Positions 15,759-23,692 of a DNA stretch of 49,663 bases are shown here, one piece after another. Each line of letters starts with the position of its first letter. Position 1 is the first letter of the stretch. A program made the translations under genes and the position numbers. The stretch comes from JAUYIV01 sp035464675 (lineage in GTDB: Bacteria > Actinomycetota > Acidimicrobiia > Spongiisociales > UBA11373). Under the pieces are notes generated by a model. It was not told the DNA's origin. It did no database searches and saw only the letters and a program-made list of their open reading frames with translations. The DNA lies in NCBI GenBank assembly GCA_035464675.1, contig DATHSA010000032.1:1-49663 (forward strand), read 5' to 3'.

Positions 15759-17219
15759 ATGGCCTGGAAACCCGGCGACCGGATCCGTGACGGTGCCGAC
15801 TACGTGGAGAGCCTGCGCGGGCGCGACCTCGACGTGTGGCTGTTCGGCAAGCGGATCAGCGAACCGGTCGACCATCCCATCATCAGGCCGTCGATCAACG
15901 CCATCGCCGCGACCTACGACCTGGCCGTGGAAGAGCCGGATCTTGCGGCGGCCACCTCGGACCTGACCGGCGAACCGGTCAACCGCTTTCTTCACATCAC
16001 CGGCAGCTCCGGCGACGTCGTCGCCCAGAACAAGATGCAGCGGCGACTCGGCCGCGACACCGGCACCTGTTTCCAGCGCTGCGTCGGCATGGACGCCATC
16101 AACTCCCTCTTCTCGCTCACGTTCGACGTCGATGCCGAGCACGGCACCGGGTACCACGAGCGTTTCCGCACCTGGCTGACCGAGGTGCAGCGCCTCAACC
16201 TCGTGATCGGCGGGGCGATGACAGACGTCAAGGGCGACCGGAGCAAGGGTCCGACGGGTCAGGCCGACCCCGACCTGTACCTCCATGTCGCCGAGCGGCG
16301 CGCGGACGGGGTCGTCATCCGGGGCGCCAAGGCCCATCAGACCGGGGCGATCAACTCACATTGGATGCTGGTGATGCCGACGGCCCGGCTGAGGCCGGAC
16401 GATCGCGACTACGCCATCGTCTGCGCCCTCCCCGTCGACACTCCGGGGATCACCTATGTGTACGGGCGCCAGTCGAGCGACACTCGCAGCATGGAGGGGG
16501 AAGTCGACGTCGGAAATGCCCAGTTCGCCGGCCAGGAGGCGCTCGTTGTCTTCGACGATGTCTTCGTGCCGACCGAGCATGTCTTCATGGATGGGGAGAC
16601 CGAGTTCGCCGCCGAGCTGGTCGAACGGTTCACCTCCTATCACCGCCGCTCATACGTGTGCAAGTCGGGTGTCGGCGATGTGCTGATCGGTGCCGCCGCG
16701 CTGATCGCCGACTACAACGGGGTCCCCACGGCATCACACATCCGCGACAAGCTCGTGGAGATGTCGCACCTGAACGAGACGATCTACGGGCTGGGGATCG
16801 CCGCCTCCCACGAGTCGATCGAGCGGCCCGCCGGCAACTGGGAGCCCGATCCCCTGCTGGCCAACTCCTGCAAGCTCGACGTCACGAGGTACCCCTATGA
16901 ACTGGGGCGCCTGGCCCAGGACCTGGCCGGCGGCGCGGTGGTCACCCTCCCGTCCGAGCAGGACTTCGACCATCCCGACCTCGGCCCGGTGCTCGAGAAG
17001 TACTTCCAGGGCCGACCGGGTGTCCCGACGCGGGACCGCGTTCGAGTGTTCCGGCTGATCGAGAACATGACGATGGGCCGCAATGCGGTCGGCTACCTGA
17101 CCGAGTCGCTCCACGGCGCGGGGTCACCACAGGCGCAGCGGATCGTCATCGAGCGCGGCTCCGACATCGACGGCAAGAAGCGCCTCGCCGAGAGGCTCGC
17201 CGGGATCGAGGACGCCTAA
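15759..17219 (+). CDS. 4-hydroxybutyryl-CoA dehydratase / 4-hydroxyphenylacetate 3-hydroxylase family protein
   Basis: The protein is 486 aa, close to the 490 aa typical of 4-hydroxybutyryl-CoA dehydratase (AbfD). The first two iron-sulfur cysteines are present in TGTCFQRCVGMDA (Cys104, Cys108; Cys99/Cys103 in the clostridial enzyme). The His and third Cys are in YHRRSYVCKSG (His295, Cys301), but their spacing is six residues, one less than in the clostridial enzyme as I recall it (His292/Cys299). It likely binds FAD and a [4Fe-4S] cluster and acts on an acyl-CoA, perhaps as a dehydratase or vinylacetyl-CoA isomerase. It could instead be a subfamily with another substrate. Confidence 0.75.
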   Translation: MAWKPGDRIRDGADYVESLRGRDLDVWLFGKRISEPVDHPIIRPSINAIAATYDLAVEEPDLAAATSDLTGEPVNRFLHITGSSGDVVAQNKMQRRLGRDTGTCFQRCVGMDAINSLFSLTFDVDAEHGTGYHERFRTWLTEVQRLNLVIGGAMTDVKGDRSKGPTGQADPDLYLHVAERRADGVVIRGAKAHQTGAINSHWMLVMPTARLRPDDRDYAIVCALPVDTPGITYVYGRQSSDTRSMEGEVDVGNAQFAGQEALVVFDDVFVPTEHVFMDGETEFAAELVERFTSYHRRSYVCKSGVGDVLIGAAALIADYNGVPTASHIRDKLVEMSHLNETIYGLGIAASHESIERPAGNWEPDPLLANSCKLDVTRYPYELGRLAQDLAGGAVVTLPSEQDFDHPDLGPVLEKYFQGRPGVPTRDRVRVFRLIENMTMGRNAVGYLTESLHGAGSPQAQRIVIERGSDIDGKKRLAERLAGIEDA

Positions 17220-17452
17220 CCCGCTTCGGTCTCGGCGCGTCGCCCTTCGGGTTGTTTCAGCGCGTCGGTGACGACCCACAGATCGCGTCCCTCTCCATCG
17301 GGAAACTCGACCCGGGACCATTCGCCGCGTTGTTCTCGCACGATCACTTCGACCGTCGGGTGGAGTCGGGCGATGACTTCGGCGTTCCGATCGGGTAGCC
17401 GCCGGGCTTGGAGGCCCTCCTCCGGGATGATGGCAGTCGACTCGCCTGTCAT
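17216..17452 (-). CDS. small bacterial SH3-like domain protein, 78 aa
   Basis: The start is ATG 17452, preceded by an AGGAAAGGGAG Shine-Dalgarno region. The protein fits a single bacterial SH3 (SH3b) fold: LQARRLPDRNAEVIARLHP, VEVIVREQRGEWSRVEFPDG and DLWVVTDAL match the usual strand pattern. It lacks a signal peptide, which is unusual because most SH3b domains are secreted, so it may be cytoplasmic. Its stop overlaps the convergent dehydratase-like gene by 4 bp. The function is unknown. Confidence 0.6.
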   Translation of the reverse strand: MTGESTAIIPEEGLQARRLPDRNAEVIARLHPTVEVIVREQRGEWSRVEFPDGEGRDLWVVTDALKQPEGRRAETEAG

Positions 17453-17561
17453 GGCGCTCCCTTTCCTCGCTCCCTGCCCGATACCCGTTCGGCGAACATC
17501 TCAATCGGTGCTGCAGGAGCGCGGCGGGCCCCATCGGCCGGAAGTAGCCTCCGGAGCAATC

Positions 17562-18707
17562 ATGGCGACCGCGACGACGACACCGTCAGACCGCGAGGTC
17601 TACCTCGACTTCGTACGCGCCATCAGCCTGATCGTGGTGGTCATCTTCCACTGGGCGTTCACCATCCTGGAGTTTCGTCCCGACCAGGTGAAGGCCACCA
17701 ACCCGATCGGGTCGACGCCCGGCATGTGGGTGCTGACGTGGGTGCTCCAGGTGGTGCCGCTCTTCTTCTTCGTCGGCGGGTATGTCCACTTCCGATCGTG
17801 GGAGAAGGCGCAGCGGCGCGGCGTGGGATGGTGGCGCTTCGTGTCCTCTCGGTGGCGGCGTCTGGTGGTGCCCGCGCTGGGTGTCGTCGGCGCCTGGATC
17901 GCGGTGGGCGTGGTGATCGGCCTGGTTCGCGACGTGCCGTGGATCTCGAGCGCGGTGCTGCTGATCGTGAGCCCGCTCTGGTTCCTGGCCGTGTATGCGG
18001 TGCTGGTCTTCCTGGCTCCCGCAACCGTATGGCTGCATCGCCGCTGGGGATCGCGGGTGGTCGTGGTCCTGGTCGCGGTGGCGATGGGACTCGACATGCT
18101 GCGCTTCATTCGCGGCTACGGGTGGGCGGGCTGGCTCAATCTGTTGATCATCTGGTCGTTCTGCCATCAGTTGGGCATGCACTACGGGTCGTTCGTCGGA
18201 CTCAAACGTCGGACGCGTTGGCTTTTGGTACTCGGGGGGATGTTTGCCCTCCTCGTGTTGACCACGCTCGCCCCGTATCCACGCTCGATGGTCGGCGTCC
18301 CCGAGGACGGCATCTCCAACGCCGCTCCCCCGACGCTCGCGATGGGCGCGCTGCTGTTGCTCCAGGTCGGTGTGGCCCTGATCCTGCGCGATCGGGTGAC
18401 CAGGCGTTTGACCGATTCGCCGCGCTGGGCTGCGCTGAACGACCTGGTGGGCCGCTTCTCGATGCCGTTGTACCTGCTCCACACCACCGGGTTCGTGGTG
18501 GCCCTGGGCATCGTGTACCTCGGGTTGTCCCACCTTCCCCCGTCGGCCGCGACCGGCGCGTGGTGGATGGAGCGCCCGGTGTGGCTGGCCCTCACCGCCG
18601 CGGTGACCGTGCCGATCGTGCTGCTCGGAAGCCGTTGGCTGGGGAACCGGCCCGCGGTCTCGCAGCCCGGTGACCTCGACGAGGGCGATGGAGCCGAGGC
18701 AGGTTGA
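17562..18707 (+). CDS. acyltransferase 3 family integral membrane protein
   Basis: The start is ATG 17562, with CCGGAG 7 bp upstream. The 381-aa protein has about ten hydrophobic helices. The first carries the family's conserved layout REVYLDFVRAISLIVVVIFHW with the expected His, and SRWRRLVVPALGV is the typical Rxx(L/V)P segment. Family members transfer acyl groups to sugars or cell-surface glycans in the membrane. There is no operon partner, so the acceptor cannot be inferred. The last 20 residues are acidic and polar. Confidence 0.85.
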   Translation: MATATTTPSDREVYLDFVRAISLIVVVIFHWAFTILEFRPDQVKATNPIGSTPGMWVLTWVLQVVPLFFFVGGYVHFRSWEKAQRRGVGWWRFVSSRWRRLVVPALGVVGAWIAVGVVIGLVRDVPWISSAVLLIVSPLWFLAVYAVLVFLAPATVWLHRRWGSRVVVVLVAVAMGLDMLRFIRGYGWAGWLNLLIIWSFCHQLGMHYGSFVGLKRRTRWLLVLGGMFALLVLTTLAPYPRSMVGVPEDGISNAAPPTLAMGALLLLQVGVALILRDRVTRRLTDSPRWAALNDLVGRFSMPLYLLHTTGFVVALGIVYLGLSHLPPSAATGAWWMERPVWLALTAAVTVPIVLLGSRWLGNRPAVSQPGDLDEGDGAEAG

Positions 18708-18716
18708 GTGATCCCC

Positions 18717-18731
18717 GGGCCGATCGGCCCT
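18717..18731. terminator. palindrome after the acyltransferase gene, possible terminator
   Basis: GGGCCGATCGGCCC is a perfect palindrome 10 bp after the acyltransferase stop. It has no U-tract, so termination is only a possibility. The rest of the gap before the next gene holds nothing else recognisable. Confidence 0.25.
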
Positions 18732-18877
18732 GACGGTCCCTGCGCGCTCGGAAACTCGAGGTCGGATCGCCGCGGGGTCGAGCCTGAATCCGAGCGATCC
18801 TCGCGACCCCGGATGTTGCCGTTTTCGGCCTCCGTCTTCGGGGTAGGCCGGAGGGAACCACTCCCGGGAGGAATGTC

Positions 18878-19747
18878 ATGTCGGTGATCTCGAGGCTGCG
18901 TTGGCGCGATCTGGTGTGGGTTGCGATTCTCTTGAGCCTGTTCGGTGGCGCGTGGGTGGCGCGGGAAGCCCGCGCCGGGGCGGCGATGGCCACACCGCCC
19001 GGAGAGGGGATCGACGTGGTGTATATCACCGTCGCCACCAACTTCCCGGACTCACTCGGCGTCGGTCCGGGTGCTGGCGTCAACGGTGCGCCCATCATCA
19101 TCGTGCCCACCAACCCACCCATACCGCTCGGCACCCAGGACGAGTTGGCGCGTCTCGACCCCAAGAAGGTGATCATCGTCGGAGGCCCTGCCGCCGTCTC
19201 GAACGCGGTCGCAGCAGACCTCGCCACCCTGCTGCCCAATGCCACGATCGAACGAATCGCGGGAGCCGACCGCTACGACACCAACGTCCTGTTCTCCGAG
19301 TCGGTGTTTCCGGTCGAGGGCTGGGTGTCGCTCCACGCATCCGCCTTCACGGCAGCGAATCCCGAGGATCCGATCATCACGAGCGACAGTGTCTGGAATC
19401 CCACGGGGGGTCAGCTGTGGGCACCCGTCAGCCTCCCGCATGGCGCGGAGATCCTCGAGCTCAAGATCATCGGCCGGGACACCGATGCCGGCCTCGGCGG
19501 ATACGCGGCCGGTGACGACATCCTGGCGCAGCTCGTGCGGCAGAGCGGAGCCGCGGCCCCCGAGACCATCGCCAACGCGGAGTCGTCGGGAAGCCCCGCA
19601 GAGTTCGAGGATTCGGGCGACCCGCTCAACGCCGTCGTGGCGAAGGTCGACAACGGGAGTTGGACGTATTTCGTCTCGGTCAATGGCGCAGATGGCGATC
19701 CCCTGATCCGGAACGTCATGATCCGGTACCGCATCGGCACCCCGTAG
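18878..19747 (+). CDS. secreted protein with one cell-wall-binding repeat 2 (CWB2) unit
   Basis: The start is ATG 18878 after a strong GGGAGG site. The 289-aa protein has an N-terminal signal or anchor helix (VWVAILLSLFGGAWVA). One CWB2-type unit follows at about residues 45-140, recognisable by TNFPDSLGVGPGAGVNGAPIIIV, KKVIIVGGPAAVSNAVAADL and IERIAGADRYDTN. The remaining 150 residues look like a beta-rich domain of unknown function. CWB2 modules usually occur as triplets that hold proteins to the cell wall, so one copy may be too few for tight wall binding. Confidence 0.75.
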   Translation: MSVISRLRWRDLVWVAILLSLFGGAWVAREARAGAAMATPPGEGIDVVYITVATNFPDSLGVGPGAGVNGAPIIIVPTNPPIPLGTQDELARLDPKKVIIVGGPAAVSNAVAADLATLLPNATIERIAGADRYDTNVLFSESVFPVEGWVSLHASAFTAANPEDPIITSDSVWNPTGGQLWAPVSLPHGAEILELKIIGRDTDAGLGGYAAGDDILAQLVRQSGAAAPETIANAESSGSPAEFEDSGDPLNAVVAKVDNGSWTYFVSVNGADGDPLIRNVMIRYRIGTP

Positions 19748-19879
19748 GGGTGCTGCCACACCGGCGACCGGCTGCACCGTCGGTCGGCCGCGCGGGAACG
19801 GCGCCATAGCCCGGAACATCGACGAAGGCAGCCGGCCACACGCGTAACCTCCTGAGCCACCGACGGCAGGAGTTCGAGG

Positions 19880-20635
19880 ATGTCTCGCGACGATGTGACG
19901 GGGCGGGAGCGGGAGTTCCACGATCATCTCCACACCGCCGGAGGCCGGGAGCGGACGACCCGCTTCTACTCGGTGACAGATGTCAGCCGCGCGTACTACA
20001 CGGGCCTCGTCCTCGATGGAGCCGACGGCCTGAGCGTCCTCGAGTACGGGTGCGGGTCGGGGAGCCAGGCGTTCGATCTCGCCCGTAGGGGCGCCAGCGT
20101 CGATGCGATCGACATCTCCGAGGCGGCGATCACCCGCGCCAGGGAGACCGCTCGCGCCGGGTCGGTGAAGGGCGTGTCCTTTCACGTGATGGACGCGCAG
20201 GATCTCGACTTCCGCGACAGCAGCTTCGACCGGGTCTGCGGCAGTGGAATCCTCCACCACCTCGACCTGGAGGCTGCGCTCACCGAGGTGGCGCGGGTGC
20301 TCAGGCCCCAGGGAACCGCAGTGTTCTTCGAGCCGATGGGCCACAACCCTCTCATCAACCTGTACAGGCGAGGGACCCCGGATCTACGGTCGGTCGACGA
20401 GCACCCGCTGCGCATGGCCGATCTGCGCCTCGCGGAGGGGTACTTCGAGGAGGTGCGGCCCCGGTTCTTCCACCTGAGCACGCTCGCTGCGGTTCCTCTT
20501 CATCGGTTCCCGGGCCAGGCGCGGCTCGCGGCGATGTTCGACGGCGTCGACCGATTCATGTTCCGCATCGTCCCCTGGCTCCGGCGCCTCGCCTGGATCG
20601 TCGTGATTGAGCTTGGTTCGCCTCGGAAGCAATGA
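19880..20635 (+). CDS. class I SAM-dependent methyltransferase
   Basis: The start is ATG 19880, with AGGAG 9 bp upstream. The 251-aa protein has the SAM-binding glycine loop VLEYGCGSGSQAFDLA (motif I), an acidic residue closing strand 2 (VDAIDIS), the FHVMDAQDLDF segment, and GSGILHHLDLEAALTEVARVLRPQG as in the Methyltransf_11 group. A hydrophobic C-terminal segment (FMFRIVPWLRRLAWIVVIELG) may contact the membrane. The substrate is unknown and no biosynthetic neighbours help. Confidence 0.82.
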   Translation: MSRDDVTGREREFHDHLHTAGGRERTTRFYSVTDVSRAYYTGLVLDGADGLSVLEYGCGSGSQAFDLARRGASVDAIDISEAAITRARETARAGSVKGVSFHVMDAQDLDFRDSSFDRVCGSGILHHLDLEAALTEVARVLRPQGTAVFFEPMGHNPLINLYRRGTPDLRSVDEHPLRMADLRLAEGYFEEVRPRFFHLSTLAAVPLHRFPGQARLAAMFDGVDRFMFRIVPWLRRLAWIVVIELGSPRKQ

Positions 20636-20640
20636 CCGAA

Positions 20641-20657
20641 CCCTTGCGCAGCAAGGG
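20641..20657 (+). terminator. hairpin after the methyltransferase gene
   Basis: CCCTTGC, a GCA loop and GCAAGGG form a perfect 7-bp stem starting 5 bp after the stop codon. No U-tract follows, so it may end transcription weakly or protect the mRNA 3' end. It also overlaps the leader of the next gene. Confidence 0.35.
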
Positions 20658-20674
20658 TGGAAGACTTGTCGTCC

Positions 20675-21367
20675 ATGCGTCCACGCCGGATCGGCCTCGT
20701 TCTCGCACCCCTCCTTCTCACCGCGTGCGGTGCCTCAGCCACGTCCACGACCTCGTCGACGGTCGAGGTGACCACCACCTCGACCACCGTCGCGCCCACT
20801 TCGACGACCACGGCCCCGCCGCCGACGACATCCCTGCCGACATCGACCACGACCACCTCCCCTCCCGCGCCCTGGCCCTGGCAGATCGAGGGCCGGCGCT
20901 ACTACTTCCCGGTGCAGCCGCCGGAGTCGGCCACCTACTCGGACACCCACCACGACTACCCGGCCACCGACATTCACGCGCCGGAGGGCACCACGGTGGT
21001 GGCGGTCACCGACGGCGTGGTCCATGAGGTGAGTCGGTCCGACACCTGGGATCCCGATGTCGACGATGGCGCCACCAGGGCGGGATTGTTCGTGACGATC
21101 CTCGGCAGCGACGGGATCCGCTATCACGCCTCACACCTCGACACCGTCGAACCCTGGGTCGAGCCAGGGCAGCCGGTGCAGGCGGGTGAGCCCATCGGGA
21201 CGGTGGGCATGACCGGCAACGCCCACAGCCCCCATGTCCACTTCGGGATCTCCCGGCCCGGCGGGCCAGGGGACTGGGAGGTCCGCCGCGGCGAAGTATG
21301 GCCGTATGACTACCTGAAGGCCTGGACCGACGGCGAGGACCTGACCCCGGTGCTTCCGGAGGGATGA
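20675..21367 (+). CDS. M23 peptidase-domain lipoprotein
   Basis: The ATG at 20675 gives a lipoprotein signal MRPRRIGLVLAPLLLTAC, with the lipobox Cys at residue 18. A Ser/Thr/Pro-rich linker of about 50 residues follows. The C-terminal domain of about 150 residues is LytM/M23-like, with THHDYPATDIHAPEGT (His and Asp metal ligands) and the HVHFGIS motif. This combination is common in actinobacterial envelope proteins that cut peptidoglycan or activate other hydrolases. The 230-aa protein shares its fold with the larger M23 protein at 9.9 kb but has no peptidoglycan-binding repeats. Confidence 0.85.
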   Translation: MRPRRIGLVLAPLLLTACGASATSTTSSTVEVTTTSTTVAPTSTTTAPPPTTSLPTSTTTTSPPAPWPWQIEGRRYYFPVQPPESATYSDTHHDYPATDIHAPEGTTVVAVTDGVVHEVSRSDTWDPDVDDGATRAGLFVTILGSDGIRYHASHLDTVEPWVEPGQPVQAGEPIGTVGMTGNAHSPHVHFGISRPGGPGDWEVRRGEVWPYDYLKAWTDGEDLTPVLPEG

Positions 21368-21377
21368 GGCGGGCCGA

Positions 21378-21452
21378 TGGTGGGCGCTACTGGGATTGAA
21401 CCAGTGACCTCTTCCGTGTCAGGGAAGCGCTCTCCCGCTGAGCTAAGCGCCC
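21378..21452 (-). tRNA. tRNA-Val (GAC anticodon)
   Basis: The 75-nt gene folds as a full cloverleaf. The acceptor GGGCGCT pairs with AGCGCCC, the D arm is GCTC/GAGC, the anticodon stem CTTCC/GGAAG surrounds loop CTGACAC (anticodon GAC), and the T arm is ACTGG-TTCAATC-CCAGT. The discriminator base is A and the 3' CCA is encoded in the DNA, unlike in the two upstream tRNAs. It is the last of a Gly-Cys-Val series. Confidence 0.95.
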
Positions 21453-21481
21453 GAAGGCGGGACTGTAGCCCGACCCATTCG

Positions 21482-21552
21482 AGGCGGCGCCCGGAATTGA
21501 ACCGGGGTAGAGGGTTTTGCAGACCCTTGCCTAACCACTCGGCCACGCCGCC
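21482..21552 (-). tRNA. tRNA-Cys (GCA anticodon)
   Basis: The 71-nt gene has acceptor GGCGGCG paired with CGCCGCC, anticodon stem AGGGT/ACCCT around loop CTGCAAA (anticodon GCA), and a T arm with GGTTCAATTCC. The U discriminator base is typical of tRNA-Cys. CCA is not encoded. It lies 29 bp upstream of tRNA-Val in the transcript. Confidence 0.95.
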
Positions 21553-21585
21553 GACGAATGAGGGGCGACTCACGCCGCCCCTCGG

Positions 21586-21658
21586 AGCGGACGACCGGTC
21601 TCGAACCGGCGACCTTCACCTTGGCAAGGTGACGCTCTACCAACTGAGCTACGTCCGC
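21586..21658 (-). tRNA. tRNA-Gly (GCC anticodon)
   Basis: The 73-nt gene has acceptor GCGGACG paired with CGTCCGC, D arm GCTCAGTTGGTAGAGC, anticodon stem TCACC/GGTGA around loop TTGCCAA (anticodon GCC), and T arm GCCGG-TTCGAGA-CCGGT. CCA is not encoded. It is the first tRNA of the cluster. The same Gly-Cys-Val order is known from Mycobacterium and Streptomyces. Confidence 0.95.
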
Positions 21659-21669
21659 GGAGAGGCGCC

Positions 21670-21675
21670 ATATTA
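21670..21675 (-). promoter_or_regulatory. putative -10 element of the tRNA cluster
   Basis: On the minus strand TAATAT lies 11 bp before the 5' end of tRNA-Gly, in the gap between dut and the tRNAs. The -35 region would overlap the last codons of dut and is not clear. Confidence 0.45.
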
Positions 21676-21692
21676 CACCCGGCCCCTCCTCG

Positions 21693-22121
21693 TCAGGCCC
21701 CCGTAGAACCGAACCCCCCTTCACCCCTCGTGGATTCCGGCAGCTCGTCCACGACCTCGAATTCCTGCGTGGCGACGGGCACGACGACGAGCTGGGCGAT
21801 GCGATCGCCGCGCAGGATCTCGACCATCTCCTGGCCCAGGTTGACCAGGATCACCTTGATCTCACCCCGGTACCCCGAGTCGAGCAAGCCGGGGCCGTTG
21901 ACCACGCTGATCCCCGATCGAGCGGCGAGCCCGGACCTGGGGGTCACCAGGCCGGCATGCCCTTCCGGGACCGCTACCGCCACGCCCGTCGGTACGATCA
22001 CTCGTCCCCCGGGTTGGAGGGTGGCGGACTCTCGAGCGTAGAGGTCGACTCCCCCGTCCCCGGGATGGGCGTGCGCCGGCACGGGGAGATCCGGGTCGAG
22101 CCGTTTCAGCGGGATGCGCAT
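21693..22121 (-). CDS. dut: dUTP diphosphatase (dUTPase)
   Basis: The start is ATG 22121. The 142-aa protein has the trimeric dUTPase motifs in order: DGGVDLYA, PRSGLAARSGISVVNGPGLLDSGYRGEI (motifs 2 and 3), GDRIAQLVV, and the Gly-rich C-terminal RGEGGFGSTG motif that closes over the active site. It hydrolyses dUTP to dUMP. There is no Shine-Dalgarno site; instead a CATAAT -10-like hexamer lies 7 bp before the ATG, suggesting a leaderless transcript. It is divergent from a membrane protein gene. Confidence 0.95.
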   Translation of the reverse strand: MRIPLKRLDPDLPVPAHAHPGDGGVDLYARESATLQPGGRVIVPTGVAVAVPEGHAGLVTPRSGLAARSGISVVNGPGLLDSGYRGEIKVILVNLGQEMVEILRGDRIAQLVVVPVATQEFEVVDELPESTRGEGGFGSTGA

Positions 22122-22126
22122 CGTGT

Positions 22127-22133
22127 CGATTAT
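22127..22133. promoter_or_regulatory. putative bidirectional -10 between dut and the membrane protein gene
   Basis: The sequence GATTATG reads as CATAAT on the minus strand (7 bp before the dut ATG) and as GATTAT on the plus strand (10 bp before the GTG at 22143). The two genes are only 21 bp apart, so both promoters must share this stretch. Confidence 0.4.
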
Positions 22134-22142
22134 GCCTGTGGA

Positions 22143-23105
22143 GTGACCACCGACGTGAGCCGACTGAGGACGCCCGAGCGAGAGGCGGACCGCCGCACCA
22201 TTCTCGGGATGCTGGAGACGACTCCGGCGACCGCGGCGCGCCCGCTCGGGTTGGGGACCGCCGAGGAGGAGATCCCCGACCTCGACTTCGACTGGCAGCC
22301 TCGACCGCTCGGCAAGATCATCACCTCGAAGCGCGAGTACCGGTGGCCCATCGTGATCGGTGCAGTGCTGATCGGCGCCGCCGTCCTCTTCGTGGCTCGG
22401 TTCTTCATCTTTCTGCCCGCGGACGAGGCCGAGGCGAGGCTCGAGGCGTACTCCGTCGCAGTCGACGAGTTCGCCGCGGCCATCGACGCCATGGAGGCCG
22501 CTGCGAGCCACACCGATCCCGCGGCGGCGTCCCGGTTCCTCCAAGCAGCAGACGATCTGCGCGAGGTCGCCGAGCCCGGCCCTCCCGGAATCCTCCCCTT
22601 CATCCCCGCCGGGCCGGTCGCCGATGTGACGGCGGCCCGTCAACGGTTGCTGATCCTGGCCGATGCCGCCGACGAGTTCGCCGAGCGCCTCGATCGGGCC
22701 GCCGACTACAGGGCGGCCTCCGAGGAGATCCTCGACATCCCGCTTCTCCCGTTCACCGCTCCACCCGAGCTGATCGACCCCGCCGCCGAGGCCCTGGCGG
22801 ACATGCAGCTCGCCAGCGAGTCGGCGGCCGGTCGGCTCGACGACTCCGAGGAGTACGCCGCCTACCGGGCCGCCGTGGAGGAGGCGCTGGGTGAGCTGCC
22901 GGGCCTGATCGACCGGTACCTTCTCGCCCTCCGGCGCGCCACCGAGGGCGAAGCGGTGGCCACCGTGGCCGAGTTGCAGGCGCTGCGCGACCGCACGCTC
23001 TCCGAGGCGGAAGCCGTTCTCGGCCAGGTCGAGGCGGACGCGGAGGCGCTGATCATGGATCTGCGCAACGTGATCGGCCAGGTGAGGATCCTCGTCGGGG
23101 GCTGA
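22143..23105 (+). CDS. single-pass membrane protein with alpha-helical extracytoplasmic region
   Basis: The start is taken as GTG 22143, although GTG 22155 is also possible. The 320-aa protein has an N-terminal cytoplasmic part of about 70 residues, one transmembrane helix (PIVIGAVLIGAAVLFVARFFIFL), and then about 220 residues extremely rich in Ala, Glu, Leu and Arg that should form long helices or a coiled coil. A proline-rich break PGPPGILPFIPAGP lies in the middle. No family was recognised. Confidence 0.65.
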   Translation: MTTDVSRLRTPEREADRRTILGMLETTPATAARPLGLGTAEEEIPDLDFDWQPRPLGKIITSKREYRWPIVIGAVLIGAAVLFVARFFIFLPADEAEARLEAYSVAVDEFAAAIDAMEAAASHTDPAAASRFLQAADDLREVAEPGPPGILPFIPAGPVADVTAARQRLLILADAADEFAERLDRAADYRAASEEILDIPLLPFTAPPELIDPAAEALADMQLASESAAGRLDDSEEYAAYRAAVEEALGELPGLIDRYLLALRRATEGEAVATVAELQALRDRTLSEAEAVLGQVEADAEALIMDLRNVIGQVRILVGG

Positions 23106-23156
23106 CTCGCGCGGTCGCGACAGCCTCCCCGGCTTCCGGTCGCGGGCGGAGGACGC

Positions 23157-23606
23157 TCAGCCCTTGGGCTCCTCCAGGGCGGCCATCTCCCGCTCGAAGT
23201 CACGCGCGCCCTCGAATTCCTTGTAGACGGAGGCGAAACGCAGGTAGGCCACCTCGTCCAGGACGCGCAGGGCCTCGAGGACCCGGCGACCGACCTCGTC
23301 GGTACCGACCTCTCCCTCGGCCTCGACGAAGGCCTCGATCTCGGCGACAAGGCCCTCGATGGCGCCGTCGGCGACCTCACGATCGGCGAGGGCGCTGGCC
23401 ACGCCGGCCGTCACCTTCTCCGCCGAGAACTGTTCGAGGCGGCCATCCCGCTTGCGGACCATCGGGACGCTCTCGCGGCGCTCGTAGGTGGTGAATCGGT
23501 TGCCGCACGCCTCGCAGTGGCGGCGACGGCGGATGGCTGCGCCGGCGTCGGCCGGGCGGCTGTCGACGACCCGCGTGTCGTCAGCACCACAGAAGGGGCA
23601 CCGCAT
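23157..23606 (-). CDS. nrdR: transcriptional repressor of ribonucleotide reductase genes
   Basis: The ATG at 23606 gives the canonical N-terminus MRCPFCGADDTRVVDSR. The 149-aa protein has a zinc ribbon with CPFC and CEAC cysteine pairs (residues about 3-34), the RRRRHCEACGNRFTTYER signature, and an ATP-cone domain beginning MVRKRDGRLEQFS. NrdR senses ATP/dATP and represses nrd genes. It sits beside the LysM protein and lexA, the same order as Rv2718c-Rv2719c-Rv2720 in Mycobacterium tuberculosis. Confidence 0.95.
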   Translation of the reverse strand: MRCPFCGADDTRVVDSRPADAGAAIRRRRHCEACGNRFTTYERRESVPMVRKRDGRLEQFSAEKVTAGVASALADREVADGAIEGLVAEIEAFVEAEGEVGTDEVGRRVLEALRVLDEVAYLRFASVYKEFEGARDFEREMAALEEPKG

Positions 23607-23692
23607 GCCGGAAAGGGTACCCACCGAGTGGCGAACCGTCCCGGGCACGCGACGATCGGTGGTCGAACCGACTCCCGAGGGTCACCCGGCGC

